A DNA stretch of 64,000 nt from Tribonema minus (lineage: Eukaryota > Sar > Xanthophyceae > Tribonematales > Tribonemataceae): NCBI GenBank assembly GCA_017506865.1, contig JAFCMP010000548.1, positions 310,001-374,000 of the forward strand, written 5' to 3'. The translations under genes were made by a program, and so were the position numbers. The notes below the pieces were generated by a model. That model worked only from the letters and a program-made list of their open reading frames with translations, was not told the DNA's origin and did no database searches. Of the stretch, positions 55,271 to 64,000 are shown piece by piece. Within the stretch, counting starts at the first letter, position 1, and the number at the start of each line of letters is the position of its first letter.

Positions 55271-58200
55271 ATGGCGAGCGACTGGTGCAGCACGCGTGGC
55301 GCGGCGGCGGCGGCGGCGGCGGCGCGGCGCCCCGCAGTGCCCGACGCCGAGGCGCGGCGGCTCATCAAGGGGTACATAAGGGAGCGCGTCACCGCCGCCA
55401 GGTGCGCGTTGCGTCTTGTGCGGCAGCCGCGCTCCGTCATCGTCACACTCGAAAGACTTCCCATTGGCATATCAGCAACTACTTTTGGGTCACAGGACTG
55501 GTCACGCAAGCCTGTGGTGCAGACTTCGTGGAGGGGTGCCCCGCGACTGTCGCGCGTACGCGACGTCTGGAGTGTCGGTGTGTCCCTCTCAGAGATCCTG
55601 TGTACGCGACATCTGGAGCTCAGGATATACTGTACGCGAACTGCTTTGCGTGGCGCAACCAGCGTTTTGCGTAGAGACGGTGCAGACTTTGCTGGCGCCG
55701 TGCACTCGCACACCTTGCGTGGGATCCGCAAATTTGAAATCTGACTCTAAGTTTGCGCGTCAGTGTGTGCGCACGGACTCGGTTCACAAGACTTAAGCAA
55801 GGGCATGCAGGTGACTCTCCATGGTCCTGCTGAAGCGCGGCGTCCAAGCCTTGCTGGCGCAGCACGTGCAAGCCTGGTCAAGCCTGTCATCTGCCCTAGC
55901 CTAGCACCACAAAGCTCAAACATCCCTCCATGAGAGTTTAAAAACAAACAAATGCAAGGCAGTTGTGTGTTGTCGCCCAATTTTGGGGCACTGACAAGCA
56001 TGCTTTTCTTGTGTGCCCTACTCTCTGCGGCCGCGCAGGAGTCCGTCCACCGGCTTTGGCCTGTCGGAGCAAGACGCTATGATGGTGGGCTTCGACACCA
56101 GCGACGCCATCAGCGAGGTGCGTGGCTGGCTGAGCGCTGCCTTACTGAGCATCACCACATGCATTAAATGCCACAGTACCATGCGCTAGGAGAACATCTC
56201 AGTGGAACGATATTGTGGCTGCTCACAGACAAAGGGTGCTGCACGCATTCTGAAGACAAAGGGTGCTGCACGCATTCTGAAGTGCTACTGGCACGGCATG
56301 CGAATAGAGAAACGGTGCGCAGGTACCAGTAGGTGGGTACCACCACTATTCAGGTACTAGACATTGGCAAACTGTTCATGCAGATGACCACCATTATTAA
56401 GGTATGCAGGCAGGTAACATCACCACTGGGAGGTAGGCGTCGCAACACTGCATACATCATACACATAAACATACATGTGTGCGCAGCCGCACCACGTCGC
56501 GTACGCACACTCGTTTCAGCACCTCGCGGCGACGGCGCATACCCCCCCCTTTCCCTTCTACACCACACCCCAACCTCACGCCAACGAACCCCCCCCCCCC
56601 CCCCCTTCTCTGCGACACGTCAATGACGCTCAATGACGCACCTCACCCGCTCCGGCGCGCCGCGGAGGCCCTGGAGGTGCTATACACTACCATCTCAACT
56701 TATTGTGCTCACAGCGAGGTGCCTCGCGTACGCGTCCATCGAGCGCTTTACGAAGCGCTCTGTGATGTGAAGACACCTCATGTGTGAACACCGGTACTGT
56801 TGTATGTGGTAGGCAGGTATCACCACTGTGAGGTATGAAGGTAGGCAATCTCAGGGTCCCGCAACGACCGTGCATGCGCCCCTCCCCCCCCCCCCCCCTC
56901 CCCCCTCCTCTCCCTTCTCCACGACACCACAACATCAACGACTACCTCCCTTCCCCCCCCCCCTTCTCCACAACACGTCAACGACGCTCAATGACGCACC
57001 TCACTCGATCCAACGCATTACGCAGGCCCTGGAGGTGCTCAAGGGGCGCCGCCGCGGCGAGCTCCTGTCGCTCGACGAGCTGCGCGGCGTGCTGGCGCGC
57101 GCGGGTGCGGGCGCCGCGGAGACGCTGACGCCGTGCGAGGTCGAGGCGCTGTGCCGCGAGGGCGATCCCAACGGCACGGTACGTGCTGCGCCCAAAGCAC
57201 TTGAAGTAAATTGCACTGCTTGGTGAACATGATGGACAAATCTGATGGGGCATTACGTCAATAACTTTCCGAGGGCAAAGGTGTGGTGTGCGCTGACGCC
57301 GCGCGAGGTCGAGGCGCTGTGCCGCGAGGGTGACCCCAACGGCACTGTACGCGCTGCACTGTCTATCGGCTACTTTGAAGTACTTCAAAGCACACGCTTC
57401 TTCTGCATATTCTGGCTGAAGGCGACAGACAGTGCGCGTGATCACCTTGCGCGTGTGCGGGGGACAACAGCGTGGAGGCGCGAAGACGCTGATGCCGTGC
57501 GCCGTGCCGCGACGGCGGCCCCAACGGCACGGCAGTGCGCGACGCAATGCTGCCTGCTTTTTGTAGGCGACGGCCGCTGATGCACTAGGAACCCAGATGA
57601 TCATTGGTTGCCTGCAGGCAAAGGTGTGGAGGCGCTGGCGGCGCGCGGGGGTTGGGGCGCTGTGCCACGAGAGCGGCCGCAATGACACGATATGCGCCGC
57701 ACTCCGTGATTATGAACACCGGGTCGGGGCGCATGGATGATTCAGGCACTCTGCCGCCCACTTCATACAGCGTCAGCGCGTTGTGTTGTGCGCAGTGCTC
57801 GCACATATGCTCCTACAGTCCTTCTTCTGAGCAACGATGTCTAGAAGGCCCCACCATGCGCTGTCTCGACCTTGCTCATTTGCAAGCCAGCAAGCCAGCC
57901 TGCTGCGGGCGCAGCGGCAGCAGCGCAGCGCGGCTCTGTCTGCGCAGCACTTCAGCGGCTGTCATGGTTGCCGCATTCGTAACGCAACCAACGGATATGC
58001 AATCCGATCTGTGCTGAGCAACTCATGCACACAGGCCAGCGTGGCGCCTTGTGTTGCGGAAACGCACAGCGGATGCGCAACCTATCTACCCCGCTGCAAT
58101 GTGCCGGCGTGCGCTTCCCGGCGCCAACCACCCCACTTTTTCTACTCAACCTGCCCGCCTACCAACCCGCCTCTCATCGCTGCCGCCGCGACTCGTGCGT

Positions 58201-58360
58201 GCCTCCGCCGCCGCCGCAGGGCTACGTGCGCGTGGGTGACTTTGCGGCGCTGCTCGCCGCGGACAGGCTCGCGCCGCTGCCGCCGGGGCGCGCGTACACG
58301 GACGCGGACGACGTCGTGCTCGCGCTCAAGCGCCGCCGCGCTGCAGCGGCGGCAGCAGCA

Positions 58361-58392
<32 letters not shown>

Positions 58393-58501
58393 CGAGCCGG
58401 CGCTGCACCGGACGCTGGCCAGCGGCGGCGCGTGCAAGCAGCGCTGCGCCACCGCTGGCGCGGCGGCGGGGGAGCGCCGGGTGTCGCTGCGGGCGCGTTG
58501 A
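55271..58501 (+). CDS. EF-hand calcium-binding protein
   Basis: Four exons join in phase: 55271-55401, 56039-56117, 57026-57178 and 58220-58501 (stop TGA). ATG 55271 (MASDWCSTRG) is a working start; the frame is open further upstream to an ATG at 55058. After an Ala run come VPDAEARRLIKGYIRERV, GFGLSEQDAMMVGFDTSDAI, a helix-loop-helix region LSLDELRGVLARAG, and an EF-hand loop split by the last intron: DPNGT joined to GYVRVGDF (acidic or polar at loop positions 1, 3, 5 and 12). The protein ends in an Ala run from GCG codons and a basic tail. EF-hand function (Ca2+ sensing) follows from the loop; the partner is unknown. A single canonical loop and one weaker partner are visible. Confidence 0.65.
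56540..57025 (+). repeat. Upstream junction echo of EF-hand exon 57026-57178
   Basis: The poly-C tract, GTCAATGACGCTCAATGACG flank and exon start (ALEVL) at about 56585-56685 match 56885-57045. The unit is about 350 bp. Confidence 0.85.
57179..57690 (+). repeat. Downstream junction echoes of EF-hand exon 57026-57178
   Basis: The exon end (LTPCEVEALCREGDPNGT) recurs at 57292-57349 followed by GTACGC. A decayed copy lies at about 57478-57530 and a more decayed one at 57620-57690. Confidence 0.85.
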
Positions 58502-59521
58502 CAGCGGTTGCGCGGCGGCGGAGCCGGCGCAGCTGCTGCCGCTGCTGTCACCGCCGGTGCTGCTTCGGCCATAGCTCGGCAGCTGCACCAGTGGCAGATA
58601 TTGTCTCAGTGCTGCAGCAGTGCTCAACACATGTGAAGCGGTGCGACGTAACTCGACGGTCATGTGTTCAAGTGTATGAGCACGGCGAGGACACAGTGTC
58701 ACTTTCTCAGGCAGCGGTGCAGTCTGTGCTGCAGGCGTCAAGCGCTTTTGAGTGCGCCCGCAGCAGTGCCCCTGCACACCTTCTTCCATAGTATGATGCG
58801 CTATCGCCACGATGGCATGGCTGCAGTTGACAAGGCTAGTAGCAAAGCGGCTAGCAACGCGCACGGCATGCACGCCTCGGGCCAAGGAACGTGTGTACCT
58901 GAGGCACTTAGTAGGCCATTGACAGGCAACGGACGGCACACATGGCAGCATCTCAGAGTATGGTGAAATTTCTTACGGATACAGGAGTGACGAGTGACGT
59001 CGGCAGCATGCGAATGGTCACCATGTGCATCAGCAAGGGACTGCCAAGGCAGGCTGTTAACAACTGTAGCTGACGGGCTAGCCAGCTGCTGCCAAGCAGA
59101 GCCGTCAACAGCGTTGCAGATGATGCAACTAGGACCAAGTCCTAGTTGCAGGCCGACAAGTTCTAGCCCTCTGCGGAGCGTCACTGCCTCATCTGAAAAC
59201 AAAATCACACTTTTGTCCTCAGTCACAGCAAGCACAGCCGCATACATACTCTTACCACCAGGCTACATCGCACGTGCTGCTCTGTTGTTCCGAGGTGCCC
59301 GGCCTGCAACGCTCAACTAGGTCACGGTGATGCTGCAAATGCCAACGTGCTGTCAGCTGGCGCAACCGTGATGCGTACCCCACAGTCCAGCATGCCAGCA
59401 TCGTCTGGAACAAAGCATCAGGTCATTCAAGGAAATGTCTTGCCGTGGGCGCTCAACGCTACAAAAGAATTATTCACACTTCCACATGTCCTGCAGCCCC
59501 AATTGGGATGCGATAGAAGTA
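58502..59521. other. No supported gene
   Basis: Open frames on both strands are short and have no family resemblance that I would defend. Confidence 0.4.
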
Positions 59522-59937
59522 CCATTGCTACAAACTTGCCACTTGGGCAATCGGGCATTCGGCAGCATCGGGGAGCAGGGGCGGAAGCTGCAGGAGGCTG
59601 TGGCGACGGAGTATGCCAGCAGGATGTCAGTGCCCGGAGGAGCGCGCCCTAAAGCTCTCAAGGGCATCGCCCTGGCGCACTTACGCTCGGCACTGTCGGC
59701 AGCGCTCCAGATGGCGTACTCTGGCCGTGTCATGACACACATGGCAGAATCCAGGGGGGGGGGGCACATGGAGGAGGACGTATGGGAGGATCTCGAGATG
59801 TCATTTGGCGGCGGCGGCGTTTGAGTGTTGTCGTTGAGACACTTTCAGACTGTCACACGACATGTAGATTCCGTACAGCAAGCTTCAAAGTTCCCATTCA
59901 TCCAGGCTTTTTCGCGCCCTGAGCGAGCATTAGTAAA
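59522..59937 (+). mobile_element. 5'-truncated LINE-like fragment, second copy
   Basis: Plus-strand copy of the same 3' end as 24880-25617: FGSIGEQGRKLQEAVATEYA, YSGRVMTHMAESRGGGH, the same stop and 3' UTR (GCTTTTTCGCGCCCTGAGCG), and an A-rich end TAAAAAGTAC. It is truncated at ATTGCTACAAACTTGCC. The left flank TAGAAGTACCAT and the right flank AAGTACCATG suggest a target duplication of about 8 bp, although part could be microhomology with the element's tail. Confidence 0.65.
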
Positions 59938-60789
59938 AAGTACCATGCTCTTGGTCATCCCAAGCAAAAACTGCGATGCCATTTGGCGATGCCACTTTGG
60001 GTGGTGTTTTCAATGAGCTGAGACACTTGGTCACCGGGTTTATGGACCGTCAAGTGACTCTGGTTGCGAGGTTGAAGTCAATCATCCCGACTTTTGGCGT
60101 CCTCAGTTAGAAACATTAGATGAACACTTGCTCGTAATCTACAGATGCAGGCCTGGCTGAGCCCGAGGTGTACACATAATTTGTCCATACATATTATGGG
60201 GTCATCATGACCTGTGGACCACTTGGATCCTGCGGAGGGGACAAGAACTTTGAGGGTACAGTGCTGCAGCTAGGAACAACCTCACCAATCACGCAGGAAG
60301 GCAACCGCCCTTTCCACTCAGAGTATTTTTAGGCATGCCCAGCACTACTCGTGAGCCCTGCATGCACCAAAAGGGGCATCAGGACTTTCCTAGCCCTACA
60401 AGACCAAACCCTACTCAAAAAACACCCCCAATTTCGGGCGAAAAATCCAATTTGTTCCAGAACAACTGTTTCGGGGCTGATTTTCTGTTGGCAGCCTCGC
60501 CGTTGCAGAAATCCTACCAAGTCAGGGCAGCTGCTCTGTACGGCGTGCGAGAAGTCCCAAGTTTTACAGATAATCTTTCCTGCGTCAGGTGCTTGCCACA
60601 CTGGGCAAGTCCTTGCGTCTGCCGTCGCCGACCGCCTGCAAAGAGCTCCTGGCGATTGCAGCTTTGAGAGCAGGAATGATGAAGGTGCGGAAAGATGCTC
60701 TCAAGCATTGAACGGACCAAACGGCATGAATCAAACAGCTTCTTTAGATCCATGTCAACTCCAAGGGTGGTCCAGCTCACTGACCATGC
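59938..60789. other. AT-richer intergenic stretch
   Basis: Lower GC than its surroundings. Minus-strand frames (for example 60870-60514) read like degraded protein (MDLKKLFDSCRLVRSMLES) but match nothing I recognise. Confidence 0.35.
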
Positions 60790-61461
60790 ATGTCCCCTGA
60801 TCATGTGTCGCAGGTTGCGAGAATGTTTTCGGATCCCGTGGTGAGGACCAGGCAGCCCCTGCATCACCACTCCCTACACACCACCAACACCAAAAAGAGG
60901 CGCTGGGAGGAGGAGGAGCAGCAGCAGTCAAATCACCACTGCCACAACGACGCCCCCCACGAGTTCGCGAAGCTGGCAGCATCAGTAAAGCCGGATCCGA
61001 CGCCCAGCGTCGTGGCCGACCGCGCTCCCTTGGACAGCGTCGCCCCGTGCGCTGACGCGGCCGCGCCCTGCGCCCTCGACGCGCAGGCGCAGCTCGTGAT
61101 CTTCGACGAGATCGCAGAGCTGCCGCCCTTCGGCGTGCACCTGACGCTGCTGCGCGGGCGCCTCGAGGCGCGGCTGCAGCGCCCCGTCGCCGCCGCCGCG
61201 CTCACCGCGTTCCTCTCGCGCTACTACGACCTCGCGCAGTGGCGCGAGCGCTACGAGGCGGCGGTCATGCTGGAGCTGCCGGACGAGCCCGTGGATTTCG
61301 CGCTGCCGTTTGACGATGCGGAGTTTGCGGAGCTGCTCGGCGGCGGCGGCGGCGGCGGCGCGCGGCTGCGGCAGCACGGCAGCGGCAGCGGCTGCGCAGA
61401 TGTCGATGACGTCAAGCTCAACGGCAGCGTAGAGAACCCGCCCAAGAACCTGCGGTGCTAG
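60790..61461 (+). CDS. Eaf7/MRGBP-like subunit of NuA4 histone acetyltransferase
   Basis: Single open exon of 223 residues from ATG 60790; ATG 60823 is an alternative. After a basic/acidic start (TKKRRWEEEEQQQ) the central part aligns with the Eaf7/MRGBP domain: QLVIFDEIAELPPFGVHLTL parallels the family's 'E..L..AM..HKPVGvnrHF' block, LQRPVAAAALTAFLSRYYDL parallels 'vps..iW..L...YDl', and EPVDFALP parallels 'nFvLP'. MRGBP links MRG15 to the NuA4/TIP60 acetyltransferase in the nucleus. The C-terminus has a Gly run and an Asp/Asn-rich end. No intron or echoes. GC-rich codon use fits a host gene. The assignment rests on this domain only. Confidence 0.6.
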   Translation: MSPDHVSQVARMFSDPVVRTRQPLHHHSLHTTNTKKRRWEEEEQQQSNHHCHNDAPHEFAKLAASVKPDPTPSVVADRAPLDSVAPCADAAAPCALDAQAQLVIFDEIAELPPFGVHLTLLRGRLEARLQRPVAAAALTAFLSRYYDLAQWRERYEAAVMLELPDEPVDFALPFDDAEFAELLGGGGGGGARLRQHGSGSGCADVDDVKLNGSVENPPKNLRC

Positions 61462-62166
61462 TTACAGTGATAAAGATGCGGCTCGCGCGCCGCATCGCTT
61501 TCTTTTCCTTTGCACTATTGGCTTGGTGGTGTCCTGTGTAGAGCAGCAGCAGCAGCCAGAAGAAGAAAAACACGCAAGGCAGGGGATTTAGGGGGCGCGG
61601 GCAATAGCGCCCCTGCTGCCACCCCCGTCCCCCTCACCGTCCCCTGCCCTCTCCGCCCGCAGCTGACACGCCAGCGCGGCCGCCTGTTACAGTACTATGT
61701 GTGCGTGTTTTGTCATGAGCCGTCCCAAACCGCTTTAAAGCACGGCGCCAGCAGCCAGAGCCAAGGAATGTCAGCACCGAGAGGTCAAGTGAGTCCCGCT
61801 GCGGGGCGCTGCCACCGTTTGCGGTGCGCGGCGCTCTCGCATCCGGCAGCCCGAGTGTGAGTGTATCTGCAACAGTGCGCCGGCGGCAGCAGCCGAAGTG
61901 GCTCTCTCAACATGCGCATCTATATGTCCTGCGATCCATCAGTCAGACCTGCATGATCAACCCCATGTCATCAATGACAACATGACAGTTCTATCACCGG
62001 CGTGTCTCTTCTCTCATGTTGTGTTCTCTCATTGCTGCGTGTTGGGCACTGGCTTCCCCCCTCGTTATTTAGGGAGTTCAGTTTTCCGGAATTCAGGCTG
62101 CCACGCACAGATTTTTGCTGATCGAGATCTGCTGCATAACCAGTGACAGCAGCTCCTACGGCGGAT
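61462..62166. other. No supported gene
   Basis: Intergenic between Eaf7-like and SPP-like genes. No domain or clear polyadenylation signal seen; ATAAAG at about 61469 is a weak candidate. Confidence 0.4.
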
Positions 62167-63923
62167 ATGCGTGTGCCGCAGGTGCCCCTGCTACTGCTCT
62201 CGCTGGGCATCAACTGCGCCACACTGTGTCACTGCTGGTCGAACTCAGCCAGGCAGATCGCAATCCATAGGCCTACCTCTAGGCAGCAGCAGCATGGTCG
62301 CTGCCGGCGATGCGTCTGGGCGCTGGAGGCGAAAAGCAGGACCACTAAAGCAGTAGAAGCCCTGGCGACTGTGGGGGAGACTCTGGCGACACAGGCAGCG
62401 ACACCTGTGGCAAACAGCTCCAGTTCTGAGGATGCCTTCGCCGTGGAGCAGGGCCTCATCAGAGAGGACTGGGTGGCGTACGCAGCCCTAGTGCTGCTGC
62501 AGCTGACGCCGCTGATCAGCACCAGTCGCACAGCGGACCTGGTGTACTTCGCAGGCATGGCGGTCACCACAGTGTATTTGGGGACCAAGAGGCAGGACAT
62601 CCCAAGTCCTCGCCAGGCGCTCTCCACGAAGCAGGCTGGCCTGGCGCCGGTGGTCAGCAGCTTCACGCTGCTTGGGCTGTACCTCCTGCTGAAGGCAAGT
62701 TGGCGCGTTGGCGGAAGGCGGTCTATTCGACCGTCAGGCTGCGGAACGCATGTGGCAGTTGGTGGGGGCTGGACAGAGGCACGCACGCTTGTACACAAAA
62801 CCATGATGCGTCGCTATCGTTGTTCCTTGCACCCTACATGCCATGCAGTGCTGCATATTTGCAACACTGGGTCAGCCAAAATGCTGCGGCCGACAGCTGC
62901 TCAGCTGCACCTCGCCAGCCCCGCCACCTCTGCGCAGATGAACACAAATCGTTTTAGGTGCTAACATCAATACTCAGCGCGCTCGACAGCGCGAGCGCTC
63001 AGCATCCCAGTACGCGTAGATCTTCATCTTTGCAATAAGAATATGATGCCGCCGTGGTCGCGTAGCGCGGTCGCGTAGCGTTACATGGCGTGCCTCGTCA
63101 CAGGCTGGCGGTGTGCACACTGTGTTGTAACACCGTAGTGCTATATTTGTTGAATTATTGTTTGGACTGGGGGTTCGCTGCCGTCCGTTCTTCGCCGGCA
63201 AAACGTCGCCGCACGCGCCTTCGCGCGCAGACCGCGCCACGCTCAAATCGTGGCACAGCGTCTGTCAAGTACTTGCTGTGCGGTGCGGACGTGAGTGGCT
63301 GAGGCGCCCGCTGCTGCTGCACGGGGGCGCGGGGGGGAAGCTCTGAGAATGCGCTGCTGAGCACTGCCGCCACCCTCGCCGCCATCCTGAGCGTTTCATG
63401 GTCCCAACGGGCAGCCAAGGGCTAGTGCGAATTTTGAGCTGGCCGAGGGCATGTGTGTTTATCCTGCCCACGGTGATGGCGCTGCCGCCGTGTCGCCCCT
63501 GCCGCTGATGGTCTCTCTCACGACGCGCGGAGCCCAGTTGCGCACTGCGAACCGAGCGCCATCGCCGTTTGTACGCATCCCCCGTCAGAACGGACGTCGA
63601 AGTCCACATCGCACCTCTGCGCGCTGCCCCTCGCTCTGCGACGGGCTGGCGCCGACACAACAGCGCTCAGCAGCAGCCAGCGTAACTGCCATTATCGCAC
63701 CTACGCTACTGCTCACCCCCCCACCCCCCCTCCTGTTCATCCGCAGTACACCGGACTGAACCCCTCCATCGCGTACCAGTACGGCACGACGCTGTTCGGC
63801 GTGATTGCGGGCGCCGGCGTCGGAGCGTCGCTGCTCGCTGCCGCGCTGCCGGAGGCGCTGCGCGAGCGCCGCGTGCGCGTGCCGCGCTGGCTGCAGGACG
63901 CCATCGCGGACCCGGCGGACCAG
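62167..63923 (+). CDS. Signal peptide peptidase-like membrane protease, N-terminal half
   Basis: Two exons join in phase 0: 62167-62694 and 63747-63923, and the gene runs off the window. The N-terminus (MRVPQVPLLLLSLGINCATL) is signal-peptide-like and is followed by a basic, Ser/Gln-rich stretch, as in bipartite plastid presequences. Membrane segments follow: WVAYAALVLLQLTPLI, ADLVYFAGMAVTTVYLG, APVVSSFTLLGLYLLLK and TTLFGVIAGAGVGASLL. The block ALSTKQAGLAPVVSSFTLLG matches the signal peptide peptidase region that in the human enzyme reads 'sRDAArFPiiasCTLLGLYLFFK'. These are aspartyl intramembrane proteases (family A22B). The catalytic YD and GLGD motifs would lie to the right and cannot be checked. 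The intron uses a GC donor (AAG then GCAAGT). Confidence 0.6.
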
Positions 63924-64000
63924 GTGCGCGCCGCGGCTGCGCAGCGCCAGAGCGTCGTTTTTGCGGGGTGTATGCATGTATCGGGGTACATGGAGTATAG

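Noticed and set aside
54814-55731. Minus-strand frame of about 305 codons
   Set aside because: Antisense of the Ala/Gly triplet region at the start of the EF-hand gene.
58955-59070. Short frame with a DTG motif recalling retropepsins
   Set aside because: No other parts of a retroelement around it; the motif alone is likely chance.
1-64000. A true chromosome end from the TTAGGG/CCCTAA tracts
   Set aside because: The tracts are short, in both orientations and scattered inside introns; none is terminal.

Overview
The window is nuclear DNA of a GC-rich, intron-rich eukaryote, most likely a secondary-plastid alga. I favour a haptophyte or a related chromist, but the lineage is not proven. Support comes from spliceosomal introns with clean GT-AG borders (one GC-AG), scattered TTAGGG/CCCTAA blocks inside introns, CAG-coded Gln/Ala runs, and a gene at 62167 whose start reads as a signal peptide followed by a basic leader, as in complex-plastid targeting.

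Layout. (1) 147-8241, +: 3' part of a torsin-like AAA+ ATPase ending in a polyglutamine tail. (2) 10730-14066, -: an Ala-rich helical protein and, upstream of it, a protein resembling the fungal-type transcription factor 'middle homology region'; 16531-17640, -, holds further unassigned exons. (3) 18908-21641, -: SAM-domain protein with Ala/Gln/Gly runs. (4) about 21690-29990, +: a tandem segmental duplication of about 4 kb carrying two copies of a three-exon gene of unknown family, the left copy decayed and the right copy open; a 5'-truncated LINE-like fragment sits in the left copy only. (5) 31254-42625, -: a complete UDP-glucuronate decarboxylase (UXS) gene, 12 exons, 389 residues, spread over 11.4 kb. 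(6) 43795-44769, +: unassigned exons. (7) 45382-54247, +: PH-ankyrin protein with a Gln-rich end. (8) 55271-58501, +: EF-hand protein. (9) 59522-59937, +: second LINE-like 3' end. (10) 60790-61461, +: Eaf7/MRGBP-like NuA4 subunit. (11) 62167 to the right edge, +: N-terminal half of a signal peptide peptidase-like membrane protease.

The main discovery is structural. In four unrelated genes (torsin-like, UXS, PH-ankyrin, EF-hand) the long introns are built largely from decayed tandem copies of the splice junctions of the flanking exons. Copies after an exon carry the exon's end plus the donor; copies before an exon carry the acceptor plus the exon's beginning. I call them 'junction echoes'. They come in groups of 1-5 with spacings of roughly 80-180 bp. 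Neighbouring genes (SAM, Eaf7, SPP, the duplicated pair) do not show them. I know of no described intron class with this rule.

Exon chains were joined by reading phase. The torsin-like, UXS, PH-ankyrin, SAM, EF-hand and SPP chains, and the right duplicate, are in phase at every junction listed, which is the main evidence for the models. No transcript data were available.
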